DNA of 64,000 nucleotides from Aedes albopictus. Lineage: Eukaryota > Arthropoda > Insecta > Diptera > Culicidae. Under the pieces are notes generated by a model. The model saw nothing but the letters and a program-made list of their open reading frames with translations. It was not told the DNA's origin and ran no database searches. A program made the translations under genes and the position numbers. Where the stretch lies: positions 137,024,703-137,088,702 of the forward strand of contig NC_085137.1 of NCBI RefSeq assembly GCF_035046485.1, read 5' to 3'. This document shows positions 8,221-20,399 of the stretch, piece after piece (the first letter of the stretch is position 1; each line of letters begins with the position of its first letter).

Positions 8221-10740
8221 CACCTCTGGATTCCGAACATTTTTTTGAGGATCCCTCTCAGGATTCTTGATGATTTTCCCTTAATAATGTGGAAGATCCT
8301 CTCTTAGGGTCCCTCTAAGAGTTCTGGGGCAATCTGATTCATGATTCTAATGGGGTGGCTTTCAATACTGCAGGAGAATTTCTCTCAGGGTGAGGCAATC
8401 CATCACAGGATTCAGGGGGAATCCATCTCGGGAATCTAAGGAAATCCCTCTGGATTCTGGATGATTTCCTACTAAATTCTGAGAGAATCCATCTTAGAAA
8501 ACTGGAGTAATCTCTCCCGGGATTCTATGGAAATCCTTAATAGAATTCAGGAAGAATTCCTATTGGAAAAATTTTTTCTCTCTTTTCTGGGATAAGGTTT
8601 CTCAGGATGATGATGTAATAATTTTCAGCATTTTGAAGGAATATCTCACATATTTTTAGAGGAACCCTCAGAATTAAGGAAGAGACCCTTTAACTCTAAA
8701 AGGGATACCTTCATGGCCTCAGTTTCGTCACTTCGCTGAGTGTGTTCCATGAAAGACGAGCTCCAATGGACCCCAGGTATCCCTTTTAGGGTTAAAATCC
8801 TAGAGGAATTTTACTCAACAGTATCATAAAGGAATACCTATCAAAATTCTCCGCAATCTCTGGATTCTAAGAAAATTCATTGCAGGATTTTGGGGTATTC
8901 CCTATCAGGGTTCTCTACCAAGGGTGAAATCGCTTTCAAGATTCTAAGAAATTTCTGGATGATCTGAGATGATTCTTCTAAGGATTCAGGAAAACCCTCG
9001 CTTAGGATCCCACTCATAATTCTGAGGAAATCTTTCTCAACATTCTCAAGAACTCCTCTCAGACTTCTTGGAGAATCATACTCAGCATTCTCAAAATTGT
9101 AGCGAAATTTCTCTTAGAATTCTGGGGGAATATTTCTTAGGATTCTAAGAGAATCCCACACAGGATTCTACATAAGATCCTTCCCAAGATTCTCTGAAAA
9201 TTCGGCTCTCTGGGGAAATTCCCGTCAGGATTCTGGGACCATGATTCTGGAGAAATCCTTGGGCATCTGGGGCTATATTTTTCGAGATTCTCGGGCCCTT
9301 TCTTTCAAAATTATTACTTATTGAAGAATCTCTCACGAGATTGTAGGCAGAATTTTCTAGAGAAATTTGGATTTTGGAGAACCCCTCGCATAGATTTATG
9401 ATTCCTCTTAGGGTTCGAAAGAAATCCTTTTCAGCATTCTATGAGAATCTCAGTAGAATTTTGTTTTCTGTATTCTGGAGCAGTTGCTCGCAAAAATCCC
9501 TTTCAGAATTCTGGGAGAATCCCTCTTAGTAATCAGGGAAAATCCCTGACACGATTGGGAGAATTCTTTTGAGGTTCTGGTGTAATTATTTAAAGTATTC
9601 TAGAGCAATCACTCTCAGGGACAACCCCTTTCAGGAGTTCAGGGGAATCCTTTCAAAGGTTCTGGGGGAATGCCTTTCAGGAATCTGCGGTAATTTCTAT
9701 TTTATGTGGGAATACCTCTTAGAACTCCAGGGAATCCTTCTCAGGATGCTGGGGAAATCCATTCAAGAAGTTTTAGTAATCCCTTCCAGAGACAATCCTA
9801 ATCAGATTTTCGGAAAATAACCCGCGTAGGATAATAGATATATTTCTCTCAAGAATCTGGAAGAACCCCTCTTATGATCCCTCACATGATTCTGAGGAAA
9901 TCACTCGTAGAATTCTGCGGAATACCTCTCAGGATTCTGCCAGAATTATTCTCAGCATTCTAAAAGAATCCACCCAATATTTTAGGGGAATTCTGGGAGA
10001 AATACTCAAAGGGCTCTGGAGGTCTTCTTCTCAGGATTCTGGGGAATCCTATCTTCCAGAATTATATAAGAGTATATATCAGGTTTCTGTGGCAGTCCCG
10101 CCAGGTATTTTGAAGGAATCTTTCTCAAAATTCTGGAGTAATCCTACTTAGAGTTCTAAGCTACGCTTTCCATATTCTGGTTAAATACTTTTAAGTTTCT
10201 TGGGGAATTCATCTTAGAATTCTGAAAATCTTTTTTTTTCTTGTGAGAATCTCTCTCAGTATCTACATGAATTTATCTCAATAATGTGAAAGAACCGCGC
10301 TTGGAATTCCTCTCCGAATTCTGGGAGAATTCATCTTAGGATTCTGGGAAAATCATATTCAGGATTCTGGGATAACCCCTCTTCTGGAACATTTTGGGAA
10401 CATTTTGGGAGAACCCCAAAGGAGAACTTCTCTTAGGATTCTGAGACAATCTATCACAGGATTCTGGGAGAATTCGTCACGGGACTCTGAGACAATCCGT
10501 CTCATAGATATGGAGTAATCTCTCTCAGGATTCTAGGAAAATCCTTATTAGAATTCAGAGAGAATTTCTACCAAGATAACGGAAGAGTCTTGCTTCCTTT
10601 TCTAGGTAAAGTCGCTCAAAATTCTGATGTGATTATTTCCAACATTCTTAAAATATCTATCATAATTCTAAAGAAACTTTTCAGAATTCTGCAGGAGTCT
10701 CTTTAAAGATTCTGGGGGAGTTTCTCTCATAGTTATGTAT
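8221..10740. repeat. Degenerate short-period minisatellite, about 2.5 kb
   Basis: Most of this stretch is made of diverged units of roughly 26-33 bp built around GGATTCTGGGGGAATCCCTC. Units drift strongly, and insertions and deletions break the period. A small TTAA-flanked MITE sits inside (8694-8791). The short reading frames here are repeat translation, not genes. Confidence 0.85.
8694..8791. mobile_element. 98-bp piggyBac-type MITE
   Basis: Termini CTCTAAAAGGGATACC (8694-8709) and the reverse complement of CCCTAAAAGGGATACC (8776-8791) match at 15 of 16 bases. The unit is flanked by TTAA on both sides (8690-8693 and 8792-8795). TTAA targeting is the hallmark of piggyBac transposases. The interior is unrelated to the surrounding minisatellite, which supports insertion into it. 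Confidence 0.82.
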
Positions 10741-11040
10741 TACTTTATAACATCGAATTGATGTGAAAACACCGATTCAAAGCATTCGATTAAATCGGTG
10801 AATCGTTTCTGATGATGATTAACCTGGGCTTGTTAGGGGAATATCTGTAAATAAAAAGAAAATCGCGTTAAGTACTGTTCCTTTGAATTCCACTAAGAAT
10901 TTGCATCCTTTGACAGATACGTATTTCGACCTCAAATGTAAGGTCGTCTTCAGTGTCTTGTACTTGACTCGACTGCTAATCTCGTTTCTGCTAATCCGAT
11001 TCGAATCGATTCACAAAAATCGATGTCTCAGCCAGATTTG
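10741..11040. repeat. Interspersed repeat fragment
   Basis: Contains GACCTCAAATGTAAGGTCGT followed by CTTCAGTGTCTTGTACTTGA, a word combination I recall as widespread in mosquito repeats. Words built on CGATTCGAATCGATTC and ATTAAATCGGTGAATCG lie near both ends in partly inverted arrangement. Ends and superfamily are not determined. Confidence 0.4.
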
Positions 11041-12989
11041 CCCAATGCTAATGACCACCTGAGACATGACCACTACTGTTCCTCGTCAGAATTTCAGAAA
11101 CTAGGAACGTAAACGTATCAAATGAACTGCTACGCTTACCTTCCACCAGAACCTACACCAAAAAGGGCGCTTTTGTCTTTGTAGCCTCACGATCCTCCAC
11201 CGACTGCAGCCCACACAAGACGGCCTTTTTCAATTACGCCGACTGTCAAAACGGCAAACCACAATCACACAGCCTTCAGTAGGGGTTCAGTAGGGGGCTG
11301 CATCGTGGTCGCCGCGGACGAATGAAACGAAACTGACAGCAATGAGACAGCCTCTGTCTGCCGGGGCAAGCTCTCTTCGCACAAAGCTTGCCCAAAACGG
11401 CTTTAAATCAGGAACGGAACTCCTTGAGTGTCTCGCTCCTCTCCTGGTCTGACGATCCGCAACACCCGGTCCCAGTCGTCTTCATTAAATGGTTCGACCA
11501 AGACACGATTTGTTTACCGCCGCAAAACAATCACTCCACCCAAAATGCGCGACTTGAAACGAAAAACACCTTTAATCCCCTCGTTCCGCGAACGAGGGGT
11601 ACTGCGGCGAACAATGGCCGCCAACAAATGGAAAATTGAATTAAATTGAATAAGTCAAAGTGTCAAATCGATAAGTGCTTAATTTGAGGTTAGATGTGAG
11701 AACCTGCACCAACTGGTGTTTTCTTGGGAATCCGCCGCCGTCTTCCTTCGGAAACTTGACGTCCCATTACAGGGACGGACCTCTGCCTGGAGAAAGACCC
11801 TTTCCTACCGAAGGGAAATTTTAGAAAGGTGAGAAAAATGGTACCCCTCGTCAGCTGGTCCACTCAATTTTTCCGCATTGTAAAATCAGTTTTCTCAAGC
11901 TGACAGTTGCGGTGCTACCTAGGCTGAAAACACTCGGAACCGCAAAGCACCGTAGACACCGCTGAAAGAACTGACTGCACTATTACGAACACGATTCCAT
12001 TCTTTCCGACGCGACGTGCGGGTCTCTTCTGCCCGGGATCGGAACATGTGAATGCGCTAATCTGTCAATCATTCGTCGCTCGCTCCCTCCGTCCAATTCC
12101 CGCCATGAGGGGTTCCACCGGGTTCGTTTCCAATATAAGGTAAATTATTATTAGTTGGCTTCTTCTCGACAATTAAATTCCAATCACGGTCGGCCCACAC
12201 GGACGACTGGAGGAAACGCAATCCTGCGCCAAACGGGCGCACTCGTAAACGGTCGTAAATTAGAACCATTCAGTCGCTTTTGGGTTGGAATTAGGAATTA
12301 GGAGCGCTTTTGTCTTTCTTTCCCGTGTTTCTCGACGAGACTCGCAATACCGGGCAGAGCAGGGTGTTGACATCGTGTGGGGACACAAAATCGGAGACAA
12401 AGCGCAGCTCATCGATCGCGTTGTGGCGAGTGTGTGTGTGCGATCGGACGTTCGATATCAAATTTTACGATCTAATTCAGATGATTTTATGGTGATGTGC
12501 CCGCTCATGCCACTCGGAGGAAAGGTGTTTGCTTACCGGGGCCAAATAGAAGTTTGAGGATTTATGAGCTGGACCCACGAAGGATGGGCGCTGTCTTTAT
12601 CTTGATTAAATTAGCCGGGATTGTGTTACACACATTTAGGAGTTGTGGAGAAGGTTTCCTATTTCAGAGAGTTATGGATGAGGAAGCGTTGACATTATGC
12701 TAATTGAAATGTCTTACAAGTCTATTGTGCTGCTGTTGATTGGGTTGGCTGGCAATATCTGCAGGTGTTAGAAGCTTGTTTAAGGTATAAAGAACGAAGA
12801 AGACTTTCAGTCAAGCTTTTAATACAGTTGCATAAACTCGGATTCTTCATGTTAATCTTCATTCTGATCAATAAGTTGCGTGGTTGTGTGCCAGCTGGAA
12901 TAACTTCTTTTTGCCTTTGCCGTTCACTAAAGTGTACTGAAAGACTATGTTCACTCAAAAAACGAATCCTCTATAAAAGGCTCGGAAGG
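11041..12989. other. Unassigned, largely repeat-free intronic DNA
   Basis: Moderate-GC sequence with no recognised domain in any frame. Open frames near 11388-11649, 12069-12269 and 12285-12557 lack protein similarity that I recognise and have no convincing splice context. A candidate for regulatory DNA of the host gene. Confidence 0.4.
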
Positions 12990-13605
12990 TCAAGTCACAA
13001 TGTCACATATACCTATCGACTCAGCTCGGCGAATTGTGATGATGTATGTATGTTCGTATGTATGTGGGTATGGCTGTGCACAAAAAAGTTCACTCACTTT
13101 TAAAGCACTTCCAATTGGCCGATTTTTTGGATTTTAACACGATTTGAGCCGGAATTTTACCCCATTGTTTGCTATTGAAAATGATCCGGATCGGTCAAGG
13201 CGTTCCGGAGTTATGGCCTTTTTAGTGATCCAGATCAGCGAAGGCGGAACTGGCCATAACTGAACCAAACTCTATCATGCGACACATAAAACTGCTCCGA
13301 TTTTAGTAACCTTAACCATGGGTGACGAATTTGGTTCGGAAATCAACATTGGGGACCAATAATTCTACAATGTCGACCCAAAATTCAAGATGGCGGATCA
13401 ACATTCAAGATGGCGGCTGTATTACAGAAATCAAGACTCAAAAAACAAAAGTCAGATAAACGATATGATTTCTGGTGTCATGAAATGGATTTTTGTTAAA
13501 CGGATGAGAGCGCGACATTCATCAACATGTCACTTGAGTTCTGTAGAAATGGGTTTTCGAAGGCACGAGAAAGGCGCCATCGCCACTAGGAGGATTAATT
13601 AGGAT
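12990..13605. repeat. Mosquito interspersed repeat, non-coding
   Basis: Opens near CGACTCAGCTCGGCGAATTG followed by a GTATGTATGT-rich stretch. It continues with an unusual wording (GTTCCGGAGTTATGGCC), and ends AAGGCACGAGAAAGGCGCCA before TCGCCACTAGG. I recall these words from repeated Aedes sequence. The words AAGATGGCGG and CAAGATGGCGGCTG are directly repeated near 13387-13420. Superfamily unknown. Confidence 0.5.
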
Positions 13606-14995
13606 TTTTCTTCTGGCTCTACGTAATTTTGGGTTTCCTAGAAACTTTACCAGAAATAGCTCCATGATTTTCTTCTGTGTTTCCTTCAAAAACTCGTTCA
13701 TGGATCTCTTTAGAAGTTTCTTCAAGGATAACTTCAGGAAGTCTCAAGGGGTTGTTTTATGTAATTTCTTGAAATACTTCCAGAAGTAGTTTTAAGTTTC
13801 CTCTGAGGTTTTTTTTTTGGGTATCCTCAAAGAATATTTCTGAAATTTGCATCGGAAATCTACTACGCATGGTTATGTCTTGACACTCAAGCGAAGTTTT
13901 TATTTGGATATCTGAGCAAGTTTCCAACCCCTAGTATATCTCCACCAAGAAACTGGCGAAGACAAATATCCCGTTTTAAACTCCTCTTGAAGTTTCTACG
14001 CGAATTCTTACAAGAGTTCCATCAGGAATTCAAAATCCTTATGGGATTCGTTCCCTTAAAATTGCTCCGGGAGTTCCTTCTGAGGTTCACCAATACGCTT
14101 CTTCTGCATTTCAGCAGTTCTTACGGGGTTTTCGTCAAGAGTTCCTTCATATTTTTTTTTTCTGAAATTCATCTAGAAATTCTTTTTGAGATTCCAGCAG
14201 TTTGTTCTGGTGTCTTCCAGAAGTTTTACCCCATGAGTTTTCTGGAATTCTATAACGAGATCTGACAGAGATTCTTGGTATTACTTCAGGAAATCTGTAA
14301 GAATTGTGCAGCGAGTATTACACGGTCGAAAAAAACCCCAAGTTCTTTTGAGATTCGTTCAGAAATACTGCAGGAGTTTCTTCTGGGATTCCAACAATAG
14401 TTTTTCGAATTGTTTCTGGAGTTCCTTCTGAAATCCTTCCATAAATTCGTTCTTGGATTGCTCCAAAGAGCTTCTGGTGAGTTCCCTCCTGGATAATTTT
14501 GAGAATTTCTTCTAGATGTTCTTATCCTTTTTTCGAAAAACTTCGACTACTTTCTTCCGGGAATCAGTCAGGAGTTCCTTCTGGAAAGTATCCAGGAGTT
14601 CCTTCAGAACATGTTCCACGCATGCCTTTCTAAAATCTCCAGGACTTCCTTCTGGGAATCTTTCAACGATTATTTCTGGAAATTCTCCAAAAGTTTCTTT
14701 CAGAAATCCTCCAAACGTTCCTTCTAATGTTTCCTCTGGAGTGCATCCAGGATCTTCCAGGAGTTTTTTTTTCTGGAAATCCCCCGGGAGACCCTTTTGA
14801 AAATCCTGCTGGGTTCCTTGTGGGAATTCTATCGAAACTTCATTGAGTAAACTAACAGAAGTTATTTCTGAGAATTCCTTGAGTTTTTTGGAAGCATTTT
14901 AATGGAGTTATTTCTGGGATGCCTCCATAAGTTACTTCTGAAGTTCCATATGGAGTTCCTTCTGGACTTCATGGAGGAATCATCTGATTTCTGGA
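13606..14995. repeat. Degenerate minisatellite, pyrimidine-rich orientation
   Basis: Diverged units of about 30 bp with the theme TTCTGGAGTTCCTTCTGGGA. This is close to the reverse complement of the array at 15180-16260. The short frames are repeat translation. Confidence 0.75.
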
Positions 14996-15179
14996 GTAGT
15001 TCCAGGAATGATTTCTGATAATAAAACCCAGAAGAAACCCGGGAGTAATGCGCAGATGCAATAGCTGTAGGATCCCTTGAAGGAACCAGAGAACATTGCG
15101 TTAAAAATTTTAAATGTACTTTTTACGGAAATAAATGGCTTTGTTTCAAGCGAATAATAGAAAGTCAAGGATTGATGAT

Positions 15180-16260
15180 TCATTCCTAAAGATACTCCCA
15201 CTGGAAGCTTTGCATGAAGCTCTGGAGAAATCTCTAAAAATATTCCCCTAAAGAAATCCAACCAGCAGTTCCTAGAAGAATCACTGGAGAAATTCCTGGA
15301 GTGTTCCACAGAGGAATTCTAGAGAAATCTCAAAATATATCTCTATATGAGCACTTAATGAATCCCTGGGAAAATCTCCAGAGCAATTTCTTGATAAATT
15401 CATGCAGAGTTCCTGGGGTAATCTTTAGACGAATCCCTGGAAAAATCCATAGAGGTATTTATGGATAATTCCCAAGCGGAATATTTACGCAAATCACTAG
15501 AGGAATCCCTGGAGAATTTCGATATAAATCCCTTGACGAGTTCCGTGAGAAATCATCGGAGGAGTCCATATAGGTATTCTTTGATAAATCCCTAGAAGAA
15601 TTCCTGAGAGTTCCTGGAGAATCTCTAATGCAATCTCTGGAGAAATCATTGAAGGAATTGTTGGACAAACCTGTAGTGGAACTCTTAAAGCAATCCCCAG
15701 CCAAATTCCAGGAGGAATCCACAGGAATTCCTGAAAGACTCTCTCAATGAGGTTTATTGTGTTTCCCGGAGAAATTTCAGGATACACGCCTGAAGGACTC
15801 CCTTGAAGAATCACTTTAGGATTCCCTGGAAAATATTTAGAGATATGTTTGTCCAAATTCCTTGAAAGCTCTCTAAAGAAATCTTTAGAGAAATTCTTCG
15901 AGGGATGCTTGAAAAATCCCTTAAGAAATCACCTGAAAACTAGTAGGAATTTCTGTAGAAATGTTACGGGGATTTTCAGCTTCCAGTCTTCGCGTAATCA
16001 TAAACGGATTTATGCTCTACGTCTTTTTCGAAGGATCTACAAATGGACAATGTAGTACAACAATAAACAACATAGTTTACAAAATCTTACAGATAATCAC
16101 TCCGTTCAATCGTGAGTTAGAATGTGTTGAACATAGTCGCACGTCATCCATTTACTATAACGAGATACAAGATTTTATTTCTGTATAAATCTCTAGAGGA
16201 ACCCCTTGATAACTCCAAGAAGAATTCCCGCAATTTCAGGATGAAATCTTGGAGGCCTCT
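15180..16260. repeat. Degenerate minisatellite, opposite orientation
   Basis: Units built on GGAATCCCTGGAGAAATCTC, the reverse complement theme of the preceding array. A roughly 180-bp unrelated spacer (14996-15179) separates the two. A non-repetitive insert of about 230 bp lies at 15960-16190. Confidence 0.72.
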
Positions 16261-16331
16261 GTTGAAAACAAAATTTACATTCCTACACTGAGACGAGATC
16301 CGATAACCGCACCACCAGGATTGATGCTAGT

Positions 16332-16871
16332 CAAACGATCAAACGATCAAATAACGGCGCCAGCCACGTCCTTATAGTCAGTTGGAAAAGGAAAGGAATG
16401 TTAGAGTGTTCTGGTTGTTGCTACTAAAGACCGAGATCACCTCTGCATCCCCACAACCAGCACAGTGTGGGGTATTTGTTAGACGAAAAGGATGGGAGAT
16501 CTGGGAGTCACCGTTGGGTCGGTGATGCGATCCATGGATAGGGGATATTTATAGTGTCCGTAAGGTGAGAGATTGTGTGATGATTACTATGAAGGACAAG
16601 CGGCACAGTTCGCTTTGGTTGCATAACTTGTAGGCATTATAAACACTGTGCTATAGAAGTTGGAAGGAAGGGAAACGAATTTTTGCAATTCGTTTCTGAT
16701 TCTAGCGATGGCTATGAACATATGAATATACAAGAGTTGTATATGTAGAGAAGAGAGAGAGAAAGTGGATAGAAAGATACAAAATAGGATGAAAGGGACG
16801 GGCCAGGGATTGAACTCAAGACCTTCTGCATACGAATCAGAAGCGGTAGCCACTAGACCACCAATCCCGTC
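16332..16871 (-). mobile_element. tRNA-derived SINE, 540 bp, with 11-bp target-site duplication
   Basis: Read on the minus strand, the element begins with a tRNA-like head (16871 to about 16797). It has an A-box-like TGGTCTAGTGGCTACC and a B-box-like GAGTTCAATCCC, as expected for an internal RNA polymerase III promoter. The head can form six acceptor-stem pairs. An unrelated body follows, including a CTCTCTCTC tract. The 3' end is made of TTTGATCG repeats. A perfect direct repeat TTGATGCTAGT flanks it (16321-16331 and 16872-16882), marking target-primed insertion. It needs a partner LINE to move. I cannot match it to a named family. Confidence 0.85.
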
Positions 16872-16882
16872 TTGATGCTAGT

Positions 16883-18219
16883 TTTATGACAAGCAGAATT
16901 GAAAACAAAAGACTAACCCCGTGAACCTTATAATGTTTGATATTTAGGTCACCTAGATTTTGACTAAAACCGCAAAGCCGCAAGACTGATGCAAGTGGCA
17001 ATTGGTTTTATGTTTTCCAAATGAGAAAAAATCCCACACACTAGAGTCCTACCGTAAAACTCCTACTGCTTAGCTTACCCAACCTGTCCAGCTTATTACA
17101 GGAAGGCGCAAATTAATAGCCATTACAAACCCACTCGTCAAATTGAAACCCCTCGTGAAGTGGCGCTATTAGTGACTCAACCCCACAAAGAAAAAAATCA
17201 TCGACACTGGCCAATCAGTTGAAGCCCTCCCTTTCTCAGTTCGGATCAAGCTCAACCAAAAGCACGAGCGGCGATGACCAACAACGGCAGCGTTTGATTG
17301 AAAACTTAACTCCAAAAGAAGCCGCTTTTCAACTCGATGACGACGACGCCGCCCAACCGAAGAAGCGAGCACCAAAACCAACAATCGATCGGATCAATAG
17401 ATCGGCGGCGCGATCGTTAATTGTTCACCGCTCGCGAGGTTCAAAGCGCGAAAGCTACCACCCTCCATCATCGTCATCATCACCCGCCGCCGACGGCGGC
17501 CGTCTACCACCAGATCAACGCTTGCTAATCGCGATGACAGCTACTCTCCCCCCTCTTGGGTAGGTCGTCGAATGCCCGGCGCCCACTCCGACCGCAGCTG
17601 ATCAGAAAGCTTTTTTCGCGCAACATGATCGCCGCCGCATTGATGGGTCAATTTTCCGCTGAATCACGTGGGAAGCTGCCCCGGACCGATGTCACACAAG
17701 CACCGTTTCCAGGCGATTTGGTCCATTGTACTTTCCATCATCTGCAAATCTGGCATCACTGCCCGGGAAGAGACCTCCGTGAAAGCCTCCGCGCATCTTC
17801 GCATCAGAGTCGTCAGTAGGGCACAACCTCCCTAATTTAAGTGAAAATTATACACCATTGACTAATGTCTTCTAATTTATAATCCCTCCGGGGTAATAGT
17901 TGTATTTTGTCTAGATATTTATCTGCGTGCTCATTATCTGGTCCTTCTTTAATTTCGGTTCTTCCGACTGTTCTCTCTACGCTTCAGGGAGAACCGCATA
18001 CGCAACGCAACGCGGAGAAAGTGGAAGAAGTCGAAAAGGCGATAAATTGCTCGCTCTCGGGTGACTTAATCCCTCTCGAATGCGATCTCAACAATCGAAG
18101 AGGGAACCCTTATCCCATCCAGGATAAGGATCAATGCTGCAGCGGCGTTGGTTTTGTTGGTTTTGTCACTTCGTTTAGCACGGAAAGATGAAATACAGTA
18201 TGGTATTTGAGACACTTAC
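16883..18219. other. Repeat-poor intronic DNA downstream of exon 3
   Basis: No recognised exon or mobile element. The part at 17220-17820 is GC-rich, with an open frame of 114 codons rich in Ser, Arg and Asp that resembles no family I know. The bounds of that frame are not splice-like, so I leave it uncalled. Possible regulatory DNA. Confidence 0.4.
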
Positions 18220-18350
18220 CGTCCCGTTTTGGTGATGATCATCTCGGTGCCCAGCTCGTTGAACTTGTCCCACAGCTCCTTGGTTTCCAGATGGCACTGA
18301 ACCGGCCGCAGATCGTCCGAGTTGCACGACCCGACGATCGTTGGTCGTTT
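18220..18350 (-). CDS. H15: H15/midline (Tbx20-class) exon 3: start of the T-box domain
   Basis: A 131-bp internal coding exon of a T-box transcription factor. On the minus strand a pyrimidine-rich tract ending CCCCCAG precedes 18350, and GTAAGTG follows 18220. It encodes 43 whole codons plus two bases. The C-terminal half reads [18 protein letters not shown], the highly conserved N-terminal part of the T-box that contacts DNA. The wording ETKELWDKF is closest to Tbx20/H15/midline among the T-box classes I know; Tbx1 and Tbx15/18/22 differ here. It begins in phase 0, matching the phase-0 end of exon 2. The donor is phase 2 and splits the Arg codon before the expected RMFP. The next exon was not found within the window, so the following intron exceeds 18 kb. 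In insects this class acts in heart, nervous system and segmental patterning, in the nucleus. Confidence 0.93.
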
Positions 18351-19360
18351 CTGGGGGAGAAGAAGTGGAAAGAAGAATACAAAGAATAAATATAGTTGGA
18401 AATTTGATGGTTTTAATGTTTTAACAATATAAACGAAAATTATAACTCTACATGATAGAAATACAAAAAACTATTACAAAACAAAAAGATTTGCGAAGTA
18501 TTCTAAATATCCGAAGCCTTCATTAGTTTAGCAATCATTCCTCAAGAAATCACACAAAAATATGTTTCAAATAATAATTCAAGTATTAAACAATGAATCC
18601 CTGACTAATTCTACGCATAAATATCCAATGGAGTCACGAATTTTGTTAGAAATTCTCTGAAGATCTTAGCATAAGTTTTCAAAGGAACTTGAGAAGACTC
18701 CCTCAAAAAAATTTCACGTATTTGCAAAGTGTACCTGCTGAAAAAAATTGAGAAGCTCACCTTGAAATTCAGGCTTGAATCGATTAAAAATCTCACCGGC
18801 CAAAGCAGCAATGCAAACAATTTTTCAAGAATACCGAGGAGCTCATTATCCTCAAGAATCCTTCGGCACGCCTGCCAACCATTCCAATCAACATTTCTTA
18901 GTGAAAAATCTCGAAGGTTGTCCTAGCAGACCCTCAGTCTCACGTTCCAGTGAGGACAAACCTTGTTATGGGGTGTAATACCTACGTAGCTCCATAGCCG
19001 TCGGCAGCTTCAGTTTGGAGATGAACGTCCAAGGCTGGCTGAAATGGCATTTGGGAGGGGCTGTCGCTGAGACCGCTGCCAACCAACACAACGATACCCC
19101 TCGGATCTGTAACCTTTCTACGGAAGATGATCTCCTATAGCCACCCTCCATCAGTTCTGGGAAACAGAGAACATCTTTGATGGTCTTGCGCGGTCAGTAA
19201 AAGAGAACTTGTATTCAATAGTTGTCCTTCGATACCTGAAGGAAATTGCAGACTATCGTGTCTACTACTAAATGTCGAGCGCAGTCGGTTGAATATCCAC
19301 AGCTAGGACACATGTAGAATCTCGAAGAACCAGCGAATGTTGGTCAACCACACTGCATAT
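18351..19360. other. Intronic DNA with degenerate repeat fragments
   Basis: Part of intron 2 of the T-box gene. The stretch 18590-18910 shows short AAATTCTC and GAATCC-like words reminiscent of the local minisatellites, but without a clear period. The part at 18960-19340 is unassigned. No exon was recognised. Confidence 0.35.
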
Positions 19361-19384
19361 ATTTATTATGCACATACATTTATT

Positions 19385-20320
19385 TGTTCAACATCATTAA
19401 GACAAGACATAATCAACAATAGTACGCCACAACGTACGCCACAATACTCCGTTTGTGGCTGCCGCTCTCCATCCTCGGTCGCGCCCAATGCTCGCCAAGT
19501 CACGCTCCACCTGGTCCGCCCATCGTGCTCTCTGCGCTCCACGCCTTCTTGTGCCAACCGGATCAGTTGCAAATACCAGCTTTGCAGAGTTGTTGTCCGG
19601 CATTCTTGCAACATGCCCTGCCCGATGTATCCTTCCGGCTTTGGCCACCTTCTGGATGCTGGGTTCGCCGTAAAGTGCAGCGAGCTCGTGGTTCATCCTT
19701 CTTCGCCACACACCGTTCTCCTGCACACCGCCGAAGATTGTTCTTAGCACGCGTCGCTCGAAAACTCCGAGTGCTTGTAGGTCCTCCTCGAGCATGGTCC
19801 ATGTCTCGTGTCCGTAGAGGACCACCGGTCTTATTAGCGTTTTGTACATGGTACATTTGGTGCGTGGGTGAATCTTTTTCGACCGCAGTTTCTTCTGGAG
19901 CCCGTAGTAGGCCCGAATTCCGCTGATGATGCGCCTCCGAATTTCACGGCTCACGTTGTTGTCAGCCGTCAGTAAGGATCCGAGGTAGACTAATTCCTCC
20001 ACCACCTCGAAAGTATCCCCGTCTATCGTAACATTACTACCCAGACGGATCCGATCGTGTTCGGTTCCGCCTACCAGCATGTACTTTGTTTTTGAGGCAT
20101 TCACCACCAGTCCGACCTTTGCTGCTTCGAGTTTCAGGCGGGTGTACAGTTCTGCCACCGTTCCAAATGTTCTAGCGATAATGTCCATGTCGTCCGCAAA
20201 GCACACAAATTGGCCGGATTTCGTGAAAATCGTTCCCCGGCTGTTGAGCCCGACTCGTCGCATCACACCTTCCAGAGCGATGTTGAAGAGTAGGCATGAG
20301 CGATGTTGAAGAGTAGGCAA
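19385..20320 (-). pseudogene. RTE-like non-LTR retrotransposon, 5'-truncated reverse transcriptase
   Basis: An open frame of about 307 codons on the minus strand holds the C-terminal half of a non-LTR polymerase. It begins inside the reverse transcriptase (LLFNIALEGVMRR), contains the catalytic FADD motif (CFADDMDI), then the thumb and a C-terminal region with GHVARMPDNN and RARWADQVERDL. The N-terminal endonuclease and early RT motifs are missing, so it is dead on arrival in the usual 5'-truncated way. The short 3' tail ending in AAATAAATGTATG-like sequence, next to the stop, fits RTE elements such as mosquito JAM. At the 5' end a 23-bp stretch is duplicated in tandem (about 20274-20320). 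A 12-bp repeat (TGTGGCGTAC-type) also occurs near the C-terminus. Confidence 0.85.
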
Positions 20321-20399
20321 CAGCCTTCTTGGGAAGAATGTGTATAATCCTTGTTATGCCAAACGACCGTTGTGCCAAATGGCTTTATGCTGCCAAGCA

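Noticed and set aside
8221..10740. Several short genes in the minisatellite
   Set aside because: All frames here are translations of diverged repeat units.
12285..12557. A 90-codon plus-strand gene
   Set aside because: No similarity, no exon signals, and overlapping frames of equal quality.
16797..16871. A tRNA gene on the minus strand
   Set aside because: The anticodon and T arms do not fold properly, and the head is followed by a SINE body with a target-site duplication.
17219..17563. A 114-codon plus-strand gene rich in Ser, Arg and Asp
   Set aside because: No domain or splice context recognised; composition is explained by a GC-rich low-complexity stretch.
18220..18350. A Tbx1 or Tbx15/18/22-class exon
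   Set aside because: The ETKELWDKF...[10 protein letters not shown] wording fits Tbx20/H15 better, and exon 1 carries the TBX20-like eh1 motif; an alignment would settle it.
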